Source of the DNA: Saccharopolyspora_C sp047200635
GTDB taxonomy: Bacteria > Actinomycetota > Actinomycetes > Mycobacteriales > Pseudonocardiaceae
Length of the DNA stretch: 64,000 bases
Direction: 5' to 3'
Assembly (NCBI RefSeq): GCF_047200635.1
Contig: NZ_JBJZOI010000025.1
Location: 10,754-74,753 of the forward strand
Under the pieces are notes generated by a model that worked only from the letters and a program-made list of their open reading frames with translations, did no database searches and was not told the origin of the DNA. A program made the translations under genes and the position numbers. Positions 17,030 to 24,649 of this stretch are shown here, piece by piece; position 1 is the first letter of the stretch, and the number at the start of each line of letters is the position of its first letter.

Positions 17030-17411
17030 GCGTCCTTCCACGGGTGCGGCGATCGCCCGCTCCTGGTGCGACGACCGAGCACCGGGCGGCTGGCAGATCC
17101 TCCCCGGGGGAAGTCTATCCCCGGGAACTGATCTCGACTGCACGCCACATGTTCCCCGGGATTGTTGGCCGATCCGCTGGAAACGCGGAACTCCGCCGTG
17201 CCAATCTGATCGCAGCGGCGCCGGGGGACGCCGCCGGGCATCCGGGGGGTCGGATGGCCTGGGGGATGCGCGGGGGCCCGGATTCCGGGTCCCCGCCTCC
17301 GCTTTCCGCTCCGGTCCGCGCATTCTCTCGACTCCGGAGACCGTGCCGGGACTGCCACTACTACCTGATCGAGCGACGATTTTTCCGGAGCGGAACCATA
17401 TTCTGACGATC
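17030..17411. promoter_or_regulatory. divergent regulatory region between LysR and XRE genes
   Basis: This 382-bp stretch holds the upstream regions of two divergent regulators. Visible elements are two identical 9-base sequences TCCCCGGGA at 17118-17126 and 17153-17161, 35 bp apart, and a -10-like TATTCT at 17399-17404 directly in front of the XRE gene. The first two could be operators for either regulator; this is inference. No gene is seen. Confidence 0.5.
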
Positions 17412-18266
17412 ATGTCGAACTCTCCTCGTGCCCGAGCACTGGCGGCCGAGGTACGCAAGGTGCGCAAGGACAGAGGGATCTCGCAGGGCGTGCTCGCCGA
17501 GCAGCTGGGCTGGAGCATCGCGAAGATCAGCAGGATCGAAACCGCCCAGCGCGGCATCGAGGGTCCGGACCTGGCGGCCGTGCTCGGTGCGCTGCGGGTG
17601 CGCGGCAAGCGTCGCGACCAGTTGCTGACGATGGCCGAGGAACTGGGCCGCCCGTCCTGGTGGGAGGCGATGGCCGGGCTGTCCGCGCACACCCGCGCCT
17701 GCATCGACGCCGAGCAGCGGGCCGCCCGGCTCGCCGAGCTCAGCCTGGGCTACGTGCCGATCCTGCTGCAGACCCGGGGCTACGCCACCGCGGTCTGCGG
17801 CGCGGCGGGCGGGAGCACCGGCGAGGTCGACGAGCAGGTCAACGTGCGGCAGGTGCGCCAGGGAATCCTGCACAAGGCGACGCCCGCCGAGTTCACCGCC
17901 TTCCTCGACGAATCGGTGCTGACCCGGCCGGTCGGCGGACCCGCGATCATGAGCGGGCAGCTGCGGCACCTGCTGCGCTGCGCGGACACCGCCACCATCG
18001 CGGTCCGGGTGCTGCCCACCTACCTCGGGGTGCACGCGGGGCTGGCCGGGCCCTTCACGCTGATCGAGTTCGCCGACGGGGTGGCGACGGTGCTGGTCGA
18101 GAGCCAGGAGTGCGGGCTGCTGCTGGACGCCGAGGAGAAGGTCGCGGCGTTCCGGGAGTCGATCGACCGGTTGAGCCGGGTCGCGCTGAGCGCGGCGGAC
18201 TCCCGCTCGTTGATCGCGGGTTACGCCGCGAAGTTCGAGGACCGCGTCGTGCGCCAGCCCGCCTGA
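17412..18266 (+). CDS. XRE helix-turn-helix regulator with DUF5753
   Basis: A 284-residue actinobacterial regulator: N-terminal XRE helix-turn-helix (about residues 10-66, with ISQGVLAEQLGWSIAKISRIE) followed by a DUF5753 sensor-like domain (about 85-275, with VPILLQTRGYATAV and LGVHAGLAGPFTLIEF). Such proteins are usually paired with a small DUF397 protein, as in the WhiJ-type systems of Streptomyces, but none follows here. The ATG has no ribosome site; -10-like TATTCT (17399-17404) lies seven bases before it, so the mRNA is probably leaderless. It ends in a shared hairpin with the convergent protease. Confidence 0.88.
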   Translation: MSNSPRARALAAEVRKVRKDRGISQGVLAEQLGWSIAKISRIETAQRGIEGPDLAAVLGALRVRGKRRDQLLTMAEELGRPSWWEAMAGLSAHTRACIDAEQRAARLAELSLGYVPILLQTRGYATAVCGAAGGSTGEVDEQVNVRQVRQGILHKATPAEFTAFLDESVLTRPVGGPAIMSGQLRHLLRCADTATIAVRVLPTYLGVHAGLAGPFTLIEFADGVATVLVESQECGLLLDAEEKVAAFRESIDRLSRVALSAADSRSLIAGYAAKFEDRVVRQPA

Positions 18267-18273
18267 ACCGACG

Positions 18274-18306
18274 AAGCGGGGGCGATCGCTCAGGACCGCC
18301 CCCGCT
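18274..18306. terminator. bidirectional hairpin terminator
   Basis: AGCGGGGGCG (18274-18283) pairs perfectly with CGCCCCCGCT (18297-18306), a 10-bp stem with a 13-base loop. It lies between the convergent XRE (stop 18266) and serine protease (stop 18320) genes and can serve both. Confidence 0.8.
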
Positions 18307-18319
18307 CGAAGACCGCTGA

Positions 18320-19111
18320 TCAGCTGTTGATCTGCTCGGTCAGGACGTCGTTGTAGGCACCCACGCGGGCGTAGACGCCGGGCTTGCCCGGACGGGCGCA
18401 GCCCTCGCCCCAGGAGGTGACGCCGATCAGGCGGCCGTCGGCCACGATCGGGCCGCCGGAGTCGCCCTGGCAGGCGTCGACGCCGCCCTCGGGCAGGCCC
18501 GCGCACACCATCGAGTCGGGGCTGTACTCGGCGTACCCCGCGGAGCAGTCGGCGTCCGAGCTCACCGGCACGGTCGCCTTCTGCAGGCTGTCGGAGGTGG
18601 AGCCGCCCTCGCTGGTGGTCCCCCAGCCGAGCACGGTGGCGTCGGTGCCGGCCTCGTAACCCGCGTCGTCCTCGGTCGCGAGCTCGACCGGGGCGCCGTC
18701 GACCGGCTCGGCCAGGGTCAGCACGGAGACGTCGAAGCCCTGGGTGGCATCGGTGTAGTCGGGGTGCACCCACACGTCGCTGACCTCGGAGACGGTGCCG
18801 CCGCTGCCGCTGATGTCCGTCTGGCCGCTGAGCACGTTGATCTCGCTGGGCTGCGAGCCCGTGGTGCAGTGCGCGGCGGTGACGACCTTGGTCTCGGAGA
18901 CCAGCGAACCACCGCAGAACTGCTGCCCGTCCGGTGTCAGCAGCGCCACCACGAAGGGGTGGTCGGCGATGTCGGCGTCCTCCCCACCGACGACGTACGG
19001 GGTGACGTCGGCGGGTTCGGCCTGGGCGGCCGAAACGGAGACGCCGGCGGCGGCGGACAGGGCGACGGCGGTGATCCCGGCGAATCGGGCCAGGCGACGG
19101 GCAGCGAGCAT
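18320..19111 (-). CDS. secreted trypsin-like serine protease
   Basis: A 263-residue S1-family protease. A signal peptide (about 1-31, ending SAAQA) is followed by a short propeptide and a catalytic domain starting near VVGGEDADI. The triad is His81 (TAAHC), Asp127 (GFDVSVL) and Ser218 (GDSGGP). Asp212, six residues before the serine, predicts trypsin-like cleavage after Arg or Lys. Six cysteines are placed as in trypsins. The start at 19111 follows GAGGAG; a longer frame to 19207 has no support. The mature enzyme is expected to be extracellular, probably nutritional or developmental. Confidence 0.95.
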   Translation of the reverse strand: MLAARRLARFAGITAVALSAAAGVSVSAAQAEPADVTPYVVGGEDADIADHPFVVALLTPDGQQFCGGSLVSETKVVTAAHCTTGSQPSEINVLSGQTDISGSGGTVSEVSDVWVHPDYTDATQGFDVSVLTLAEPVDGAPVELATEDDAGYEAGTDATVLGWGTTSEGGSTSDSLQKATVPVSSDADCSAGYAEYSPDSMVCAGLPEGGVDACQGDSGGPIVADGRLIGVTSWGEGCARPGKPGVYARVGAYNDVLTEQINS

Positions 19112-19891
19112 CTTGAACTCCTCGATCTCGCGTCCGGGACGATGGGGCGGCCCGGACGTCATCGGTTGTCGGAGGGCCGGCGCGAACGGCCCCTCGGATT
19201 CCTCCACGAAACGGACTCGCCGGCCCGCCCCGCTGCCAAGAGGAATCTGGACCGCACCATAGGCATAACGGCATTCGGCTCAACAGTGCCGGTATTTGCC
19301 GTTTTCACAGTGGCCGTTCAGCAATGGCCAATTCGCCCGGACGGCGGTATTCCCCGGATCGGCGAACGCCGAATCTGCGGGAGAGGCGGCCGCGCGTCGC
19401 GGCAACAATCGGGGAATGTGCGGCCGCGGCCCCGGCGCGCCCCGAACGCACCGGGGCCGCGGATCCACCGCGGCCGGTACTCCCGCCGGCCGCGGCACAG
19501 CCACCGGTCCCCGGACCGTGGCGAGCGCGCCCACCGGGCCCCGACAGCCACCGTGGCGAGCGCGCTGGCTCCGGTGTACCGAATGACCGCTGGAATATTC
19601 CAGAGCCATTCGGGCGAGCGCGCAGGGGCCGCGCGCCGCACCGGCCGGGCGACACCACCGCTGAGCAGGCCGAGCCCGGAAGATCACAGCTTGGTTGCAA
19701 CACCGGCCGAAGACCTTCCCGGGACTGCTGCCGCCGGGGCCGGCCCGCCGTCGGCGCAGCGGTCTAGCACAGCGCGGACCGCAGCGGCACCCCGCACCGA
19801 GCCGACGCGGAGGAGCGCGGGGAATCCCCCCGGAAAATCGCCTCCCGCGGAACGGGAAACGTGATGATTACGTTTTCTCGCCGCCCACTCC
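19112..19891. other. gene-less stretch upstream of protease and terpenoid operon
   Basis: About 780 bp with no supportable gene: the open frames are Arg/Pro-rich, lack ribosome sites and match nothing I know. One perfect 14-bp palindrome, CTGGAATATTCCAG, sits at 19590-19603 and could be a regulator site. The stretch is slightly richer in A+T runs than its neighbours near 19560-19610 and 19850-19920, as expected for divergent promoters. Confidence 0.5.
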
Positions 19892-19921
19892 TTGACATCG
19901 ACCCATAGATCAAATCACTAT
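19892..19921 (+). promoter_or_regulatory. housekeeping-type promoter of the terpenoid operon
   Basis: A consensus -35 TTGACA (19892-19897) is followed after 18 bases by CACTAT (19916-19921), an acceptable -10. This is the best -35 match noticed in the window. The predicted transcript start near 19928 would give an untranslated leader of about 80 bases before the aminotransferase GTG at 20009. No alternative promoter is seen inside the downstream five-gene operon, whose genes overlap. Confidence 0.6.
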
Positions 19922-20008
19922 TCGTCGGACTTCTCCGGACGGGCCGCGCCGAAACGCGCGGGCCCCGCGCGGAGATGCGACGCCGCGGGCAAGACGGGAA
20001 GGCCGATC

Positions 20009-21022
20009 GTGACCTCAATTGTTCACCAGCTTTCTCTGAACGAGAATTTCGCGCCCGCGCTGCCCGGTGTCCGGGAGGCCGCTGAGGGCACGCTGGGAAC
20101 GCTGCACCTGACGCCGGATCCGTTCTCCACCGAGCTGGTGAAGCGGATCGCGGCGCACCACGAGATCTCACCCGACCAGGTGCTGCCCGGCGTCGGCTCC
20201 GGCGCACTGCTGCAACAGTTCCTGCAGGTCAACGCCGGGCCGGGCAGCGAGGTCGTGCACCCGTGGCCGTCGTTCGAGATGTACCCGCTGCTGATCCGCA
20301 ACGCCGGGGCGACGGCGGTGGGGGTGCCGCTGCGGGAATTCGAGCACGACCTGGACGCGATGGCGGCCGCGGTCACGGAACGCACCCGAGTGGTTCTGCT
20401 GTGCAATCCGAACAACCCCACCGGCGCGGTGCTCTCCGCCGAGCAGATCACCGACTTCCTCGGCCGCATTCCCGAGGGCGTGCACGTCGTGCTCGACGAG
20501 GCCTATCTCGACTTCGCCGATTCCGGGACGATCGCGAACGGCTTGGAACTGCTCCGAACGGACGAGCGGTTGACGATCGCCCGGACCTTCTCCAAGTCCT
20601 ACGGCCTGATCGCGCTGCGCGTCGGTTACCTCGTCGCGGCGGAACGGGTGCTGGCCCCGCTCAAGCCCGGCGCGATGTTCTTCCGAGTGAGCGCCCCCGC
20701 CCAGGCGGCGGCCGCAGCCGCGCTGGAAGCGACCGCGGTGATGCGCCGGCAGTGCGCGGAGGTCGCCGCCGAGCGCGACCGGTTGCGCGCGGGCCTGCGG
20801 GAACTCGGATTCGACGTACCGCCCAGCGGCGGGAACTTCCTGTGGCTGCCGCTCGGCGCGGACAGCGAAGCGTTCGTGCGGCACTGCGCGGCCGCGGGCA
20901 TCGGGCTGCGCGTCACCGCGGAGCGGGGCGTGCGGCTCACCGTCGGTACCCGGGAGGTCGACGACCTCGTGCTCGAAGTCGCGGGCGCGTTCGCCGCCGA
21001 GCGCGACGGGGCCGCCCGATGA
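20009..21022 (+). CDS. HisC-like class I/II aminotransferase (terpenoid operon gene 1)
   Basis: A 337-residue PLP-dependent aminotransferase of the histidinol-phosphate aminotransferase branch. It opens with SLNENFAPALPGV, has CNPNNPTGAVL and LDEAYLDF for PLP and substrate binding, and the Schiff-base lysine is Lys196 in FSKSYG. HisC relatives accept histidinol phosphate, aromatic keto acids or other phospho-ketones. Because it is the first gene of a prenyl-lipid operon and not in a his locus, a specialised role is likely, such as making the polar acceptor or aminating a product. The GTG start has GGGAAGG at correct spacing; the stop overlaps the next gene (ATGA). Confidence 0.88.
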   Translation: MTSIVHQLSLNENFAPALPGVREAAEGTLGTLHLTPDPFSTELVKRIAAHHEISPDQVLPGVGSGALLQQFLQVNAGPGSEVVHPWPSFEMYPLLIRNAGATAVGVPLREFEHDLDAMAAAVTERTRVVLLCNPNNPTGAVLSAEQITDFLGRIPEGVHVVLDEAYLDFADSGTIANGLELLRTDERLTIARTFSKSYGLIALRVGYLVAAERVLAPLKPGAMFFRVSAPAQAAAAAALEATAVMRRQCAEVAAERDRLRAGLRELGFDVPPSGGNFLWLPLGADSEAFVRHCAAAGIGLRVTAERGVRLTVGTREVDDLVLEVAGAFAAERDGAAR

Positions 21023-22023
21023 CGGCCGGGACGCCGGTGAGCCCGGCGGAGCTGCTGGCGAGTTCCGCCATCGCCGCCGAGCTGCGCGCCGAGCTGGAGC
21101 GCCGCTGGCCGGCCGAGGCGGACCACCTGGACGAGGTCTCGCGGTACGCGCTGCTGGCACCGGGGAAGCTGCTGCGGCCGGTGATGCTGGTCGCCACCGC
21201 GGAAGCCGTCGGCGGGGACCGCGCGGAGGTGCTGGCTCCGGCCCTGAGCGTGGAGTACCTGCACGTGGCCTCGCTCGTGCACGACGACATCATCGACGGC
21301 GACGAGCTGCGCCGGGGCCGCCCCTCGGTGCCCGCCCGGTACGGCGTCCCGGACGCCATCGTCACCGGGGACGCGCTGATCCTGAGCCTGTTCGCCACCC
21401 TCGCCGAGTCCGGCTCGACCGCCGACCGGGTGCTCGCGGCGGTGCGGGCCGTCGCCGAAGCCGGGGTGGACCTGTGCCGCGGGCAGACCCTGGAGGCCGA
21501 GCTGCTGCGCGACGCGTCCTGCCCGCCGGAGCGCTACCGGCGGATGGCGGCGCTGAAGACGGGCGCGCTGTTCCGGGCCGCGTGCCGGGCGGGCGCGCTG
21601 CTCGGCGGTGGCACGTCCGAGCAGGTGGCGGCCGCCACCGGGTTCGCCGAGCGGGTAGGCGCGGCGTTCCAGATGCGCGACGACCTGCTGCCGTACCTGG
21701 CGGACGAGTCGGTCACCGGCAAGGGGGCCAGCAGCGACGCGGGCAACATGCGGCCGACCTTCCCGGTGATCGTCGGCTACGGGATGGCCGGCGCGGCGGA
21801 TCGCGCGCTGCTGGCAGACGCGCTCAGCGGAGACCGCTCCCCCGCCGAGTCCTTCGCGCTGCTGCGGGAAGTCCTGGAGCGGCTGGGCGCGCTGCGCCGG
21901 GCCACCGAGCTGGCCGCCGACGAGATCCGGCTGGCGCACGAGGAGCTGGCCGCGCTCCCGGACTCGGAGGGGACCCGGTTGCTCGCGGCGGTGGCGACGC
22001 TCGCGATCGACCGGGACCGCTAG
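21019..22023 (+). CDS. polyprenyl diphosphate synthase (terpenoid operon gene 2)
   Basis: A 334-residue trans-isoprenyl diphosphate synthase. The first aspartate-rich motif is canonical (Asp89, Asp90, Asp93 in HDDIIDGDELRRG). The second is degenerate: DDLLP at 221-225 lacks the usual final aspartate of DDxxD. The downstream lysine-rich segment is also altered (GKGASSDAGNMRPTFPV). The family condenses isopentenyl diphosphate with allylic diphosphates; chain length (C15-C20 or longer) cannot be fixed by eye. The ATG overlaps the aminotransferase stop, and the next gene starts three bases after its own stop. It most simply supplies the prenyl donor for the UbiA enzyme that follows. Confidence 0.88.
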   Translation: MTAGTPVSPAELLASSAIAAELRAELERRWPAEADHLDEVSRYALLAPGKLLRPVMLVATAEAVGGDRAEVLAPALSVEYLHVASLVHDDIIDGDELRRGRPSVPARYGVPDAIVTGDALILSLFATLAESGSTADRVLAAVRAVAEAGVDLCRGQTLEAELLRDASCPPERYRRMAALKTGALFRAACRAGALLGGGTSEQVAAATGFAERVGAAFQMRDDLLPYLADESVTGKGASSDAGNMRPTFPVIVGYGMAGAADRALLADALSGDRSPAESFALLREVLERLGALRRATELAADEIRLAHEELAALPDSEGTRLLAAVATLAIDRDR

Positions 22024-22025
22024 CC

Positions 22026-23021
22026 GTGGCCGCGCCGGAGTCCTCCCCCACGACTTCCGCGCTGCGCGCCGGTCTCCGCGCGCACGTGGAGACCTGGCGG
22101 CCCTACACCACCTGCTACCCGGCGCTGGTCGGCGCGGCCGGGGCCGCGGTGGCCGGTGGCTGGGGCGTTCCGGCGCTCGCGGCGGCGGTGGTGCCCGCCC
22201 TGGGCTGGCTGTCCGGGCACTACCTGGGCGACTACTTCGACCGCGAGCTGGACGCCATCAGCAAGCCGCAGCGGCCCATCCCGTCCGGGCGGTTGTCGGC
22301 GCGCGCCGCGCTGGGCGGCGGCCTCGGGTGCGCGGCGGCGGCCGCGGTGCTCGCGTTGCTGGTGAACTGGCGCGCGGTGGTGCTGGTGCTGGCGGCGCTG
22401 GCCGGGATCGTGGCCTACAGCCGGTTCTGCAAGGCGCGCGGGCTCTCTGGGAACCTGGTGCGCGGCGCGCTCACCGCGTTGGCGCTGGCCACCGGATCGC
22501 TGCTGGCCACCGGTGGGGTCACCGGTGCGGTGCTGGTGTTCGCGCTGGTCTTCCTGGTGCACGACGCGGCGTCGAACCTGGTCGGCACGATCCGCGACGT
22601 GGACGGCGACCGGGCGGGTGGCTACGGCTCGGTGGCGGTGCGACGCGGGGTCCCGGCGGCGGTGCGGATCGCGTTCGGTCTGTACGCGGCGGGACTCCTG
22701 GCGGTGCTGGCGATGTCGTCGACGATGCTGGAGCAGGCGCCCTACTACGTGTTCACGACGCTCGCGGCCTGCGCGGGGACGGCTGCGTTCTCGTTGCTGT
22801 TCGAGCACATCCGGGCGGTGCCCCCGCGCAAGGCGTTGCGGGCGCACGAGATCCTCGTCGCGGAGCGGTTGGTGCTGGCCGGGGCGCTGATCGCGGGCAG
22901 CGCCGGGTGGTGGGCCGCGCTGGCGGTGCTGGTGCCCGCTCTGGTGTTCAGCCTCGGCACCCAATCGGCGTTGCGCGGCGGGCACGAGTTCCCCGCGGAG
23001 CGGGAGGCGGCCCGGCCATGA
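22026..23021 (+). CDS. UbiA family prenyltransferase (terpenoid operon gene 3)
   Basis: A 331-residue integral membrane protein with eight or nine hydrophobic helices. It carries the two UbiA aspartate motifs: GDYFDRELDAISKPQRPIPSG (about 69-89; the first position is Gly instead of the usual Asn) and RDVDGDRAGGYGSVAVRRG (about 198-216). UbiA enzymes transfer a prenyl group to an aromatic or glycerol-type acceptor; some relatives instead cyclise the prenyl diphosphate. The preceding diphosphate synthase would provide the donor. The GTG start lies two bases after the upstream stop; its own stop overlaps the next ATG. Confidence 0.88.
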   Translation: MAAPESSPTTSALRAGLRAHVETWRPYTTCYPALVGAAGAAVAGGWGVPALAAAVVPALGWLSGHYLGDYFDRELDAISKPQRPIPSGRLSARAALGGGLGCAAAAAVLALLVNWRAVVLVLAALAGIVAYSRFCKARGLSGNLVRGALTALALATGSLLATGGVTGAVLVFALVFLVHDAASNLVGTIRDVDGDRAGGYGSVAVRRGVPAAVRIAFGLYAAGLLAVLAMSSTMLEQAPYYVFTTLAACAGTAAFSLLFEHIRAVPPRKALRAHEILVAERLVLAGALIAGSAGWWAALAVLVPALVFSLGTQSALRGGHEFPAEREAARP

Positions 23022-24649
23022 CGACTTCGCGGGCGGAAGAGGTCTCGCACGCGATCGACACCGCGGCGGAGGCGGTGTTCGAGGCGCGCCGCCCCGACGG
23101 CGTGTTCGACTACGGCCGCCGCGCCTCGACGCTGAGCACGGCGAGCGCGGTGACCGCGCTGCACTGCTGCGATGCGCGCGGCTCGGCGGACCTGGTCGAG
23201 CGCGGGGCGGCCTGGCTGCGCGCGGCGCAGTCCGCCACCGGCGGCTGGAGCGCGCTGCCCGGCGGTCCGGACGAGGCGGGGCCGACCGCGGTGGCCTGCG
23301 CGACCCTGCAGCTGGTGGCTCCGGAAGCCGCGGCGAACCCGATCGCGGCCGGGCACCGCTGGATGCTGGAGCACGGCGGGCTGGACGCGCTCGCGCGCTC
23401 CGACATCGCGGCCTGCTGCCGCTGGTTCTACTCGCTCGTCGGCTGGCTCGACCCGGACCGGGTTCCCCTGGAACTGGTGGTGCCGCCCAGCAGGTTCCAC
23501 CGCGCGCTCGACCTGCGGACGCCGGTGGCGTGCGCGCTGGTCCTGGCGCGGGCCGCGCGCGGGAACCAGCTGGAACGGCTGCTGGCGCGGGCGGGCGCCC
23601 CGCGTGCGGTGTCGCTGCTGCGCGGGCTCCAGGAGCACGTCGGCGGCGGATGGCACGAGGACCCGTGGGTCACCGGCCTGATCTGCGCGGGACTCGCGCG
23701 CGCCGGGTTCGGCGGTGAGCTGTTGCCCGGTGCGGTGGCCTGGCTGCGGGCGCGGGTGAACGCGGACGGTTCCTGGAACGACGCGGCGCCCGAGCTGACC
23801 TGGACGGCGGACGCGGCGAGCGGGCTGCTCGAAGCGGGCTTCGGCACCGACGAGCGGCTGGTTCCCACCCGGGAGCTCCTGCTGCGCGATCAGCAGGACC
23901 GCCCGTGCCCCGCGTTCGGTTGCCCGGCGGGCTTCTGGGCCAGCTCGGGGCCGCGCGACTGGCCCGCCGCTCCGGAGACGGGCGCGATCACCTCGGTCCT
24001 GCGGCGGTTCCCCGGCGACCGATCCCGGGAGGCGGTGCGGCGCGGGGTGGAGTGGCTGTCCGCCCAGCAGGATTCGCGCGGTTCCTGGGGTCCCGTGCGC
24101 AACGCCCGCGTCCCGTGCCCGCACGTCACGGCGCAGTCGCTGGAGGCGCTGCTGGACTCCGGCGTGCCCGCCGAGGACCGCCGGGTGCGCCGGGCGGTGC
24201 GCTGGCTCCGCCGCGCCCAGCGGCCCGACGGAGGCTGGGACTCGCGCCGGTACCGGCCGCGCACGGCCACCACCTCGGCGGTGCTGCAGGTCCTGGTTCG
24301 CACCGGGCCGGAGGCGTCCACCGCCGTGCGCGCGGCGCGCGGCCTGCTGCTGCGGGCCCAGCTGCCCGACGGCTCGTGGTCCACCGGCGGCGGCGAGGAG
24401 CCGGGCACCGCCGAGGAGACCGCGTGGGCGCTCGGGGCGCTGCTGGCCGCCGGGGTCGCCCCCGAGGGAGCCGAGATCCGGCGCGGGGTGCAATGGCTGC
24501 TGGACGCCCGCCGCCCGACCGGGTCCTGGTCGGCGGCGCCCGTGACCGAGGGCGCGGGCCTCGGTGCGCGCCGCGCGAACCGCGCACTGGCCGACGGGTT
24601 GGCGCTGCGCGCGCTGGCCCGCTACCGCGACGCCGCTGGGAGGAACTGA
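23018..24649 (+). CDS. prenyltransferase/squalene-oxidase repeat protein, terpene cyclase-like (terpenoid operon gene 4)
   Basis: A 543-residue alpha-alpha barrel protein with at least six QW-type repeats (QSATGGW, NADGSW, QDSRGSW, QRPDGGW, QLPDGSW, RRPTGSW), the hallmark of squalene-hopene cyclase relatives and class II diterpene cyclases. The catalytic DxDD motif is not present; the best-aligned segment is TWTADAASG at about residues 262-270, with a single aspartate. Oxidosqualene cyclases, which act on epoxides, also use a reduced motif, and an FAD epoxidase-like gene follows. It is predicted to cyclise a prenylated, possibly epoxidised, intermediate. The start overlaps the UbiA stop (ATGA). 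Activity is inferred. Confidence 0.8.
   Translation: MTTSRAEEVSHAIDTAAEAVFEARRPDGVFDYGRRASTLSTASAVTALHCCDARGSADLVERGAAWLRAAQSATGGWSALPGGPDEAGPTAVACATLQLVAPEAAANPIAAGHRWMLEHGGLDALARSDIAACCRWFYSLVGWLDPDRVPLELVVPPSRFHRALDLRTPVACALVLARAARGNQLERLLARAGAPRAVSLLRGLQEHVGGGWHEDPWVTGLICAGLARAGFGGELLPGAVAWLRARVNADGSWNDAAPELTWTADAASGLLEAGFGTDERLVPTRELLLRDQQDRPCPAFGCPAGFWASSGPRDWPAAPETGAITSVLRRFPGDRSREAVRRGVEWLSAQQDSRGSWGPVRNARVPCPHVTAQSLEALLDSGVPAEDRRVRRAVRWLRRAQRPDGGWDSRRYRPRTATTSAVLQVLVRTGPEASTAVRAARGLLLRAQLPDGSWSTGGGEEPGTAEETAWALGALLAAGVAPEGAEIRRGVQWLLDARRPTGSWSAAPVTEGAGLGARRANRALADGLALRALARYRDAAGRN

Noticed and set aside
19205..19890. Several overlapping 100-150 residue frames upstream of the terpenoid operon
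   Set aside because: Arg/Pro-rich products on both strands at once, no starts with ribosome sites, no homology that I recognise.
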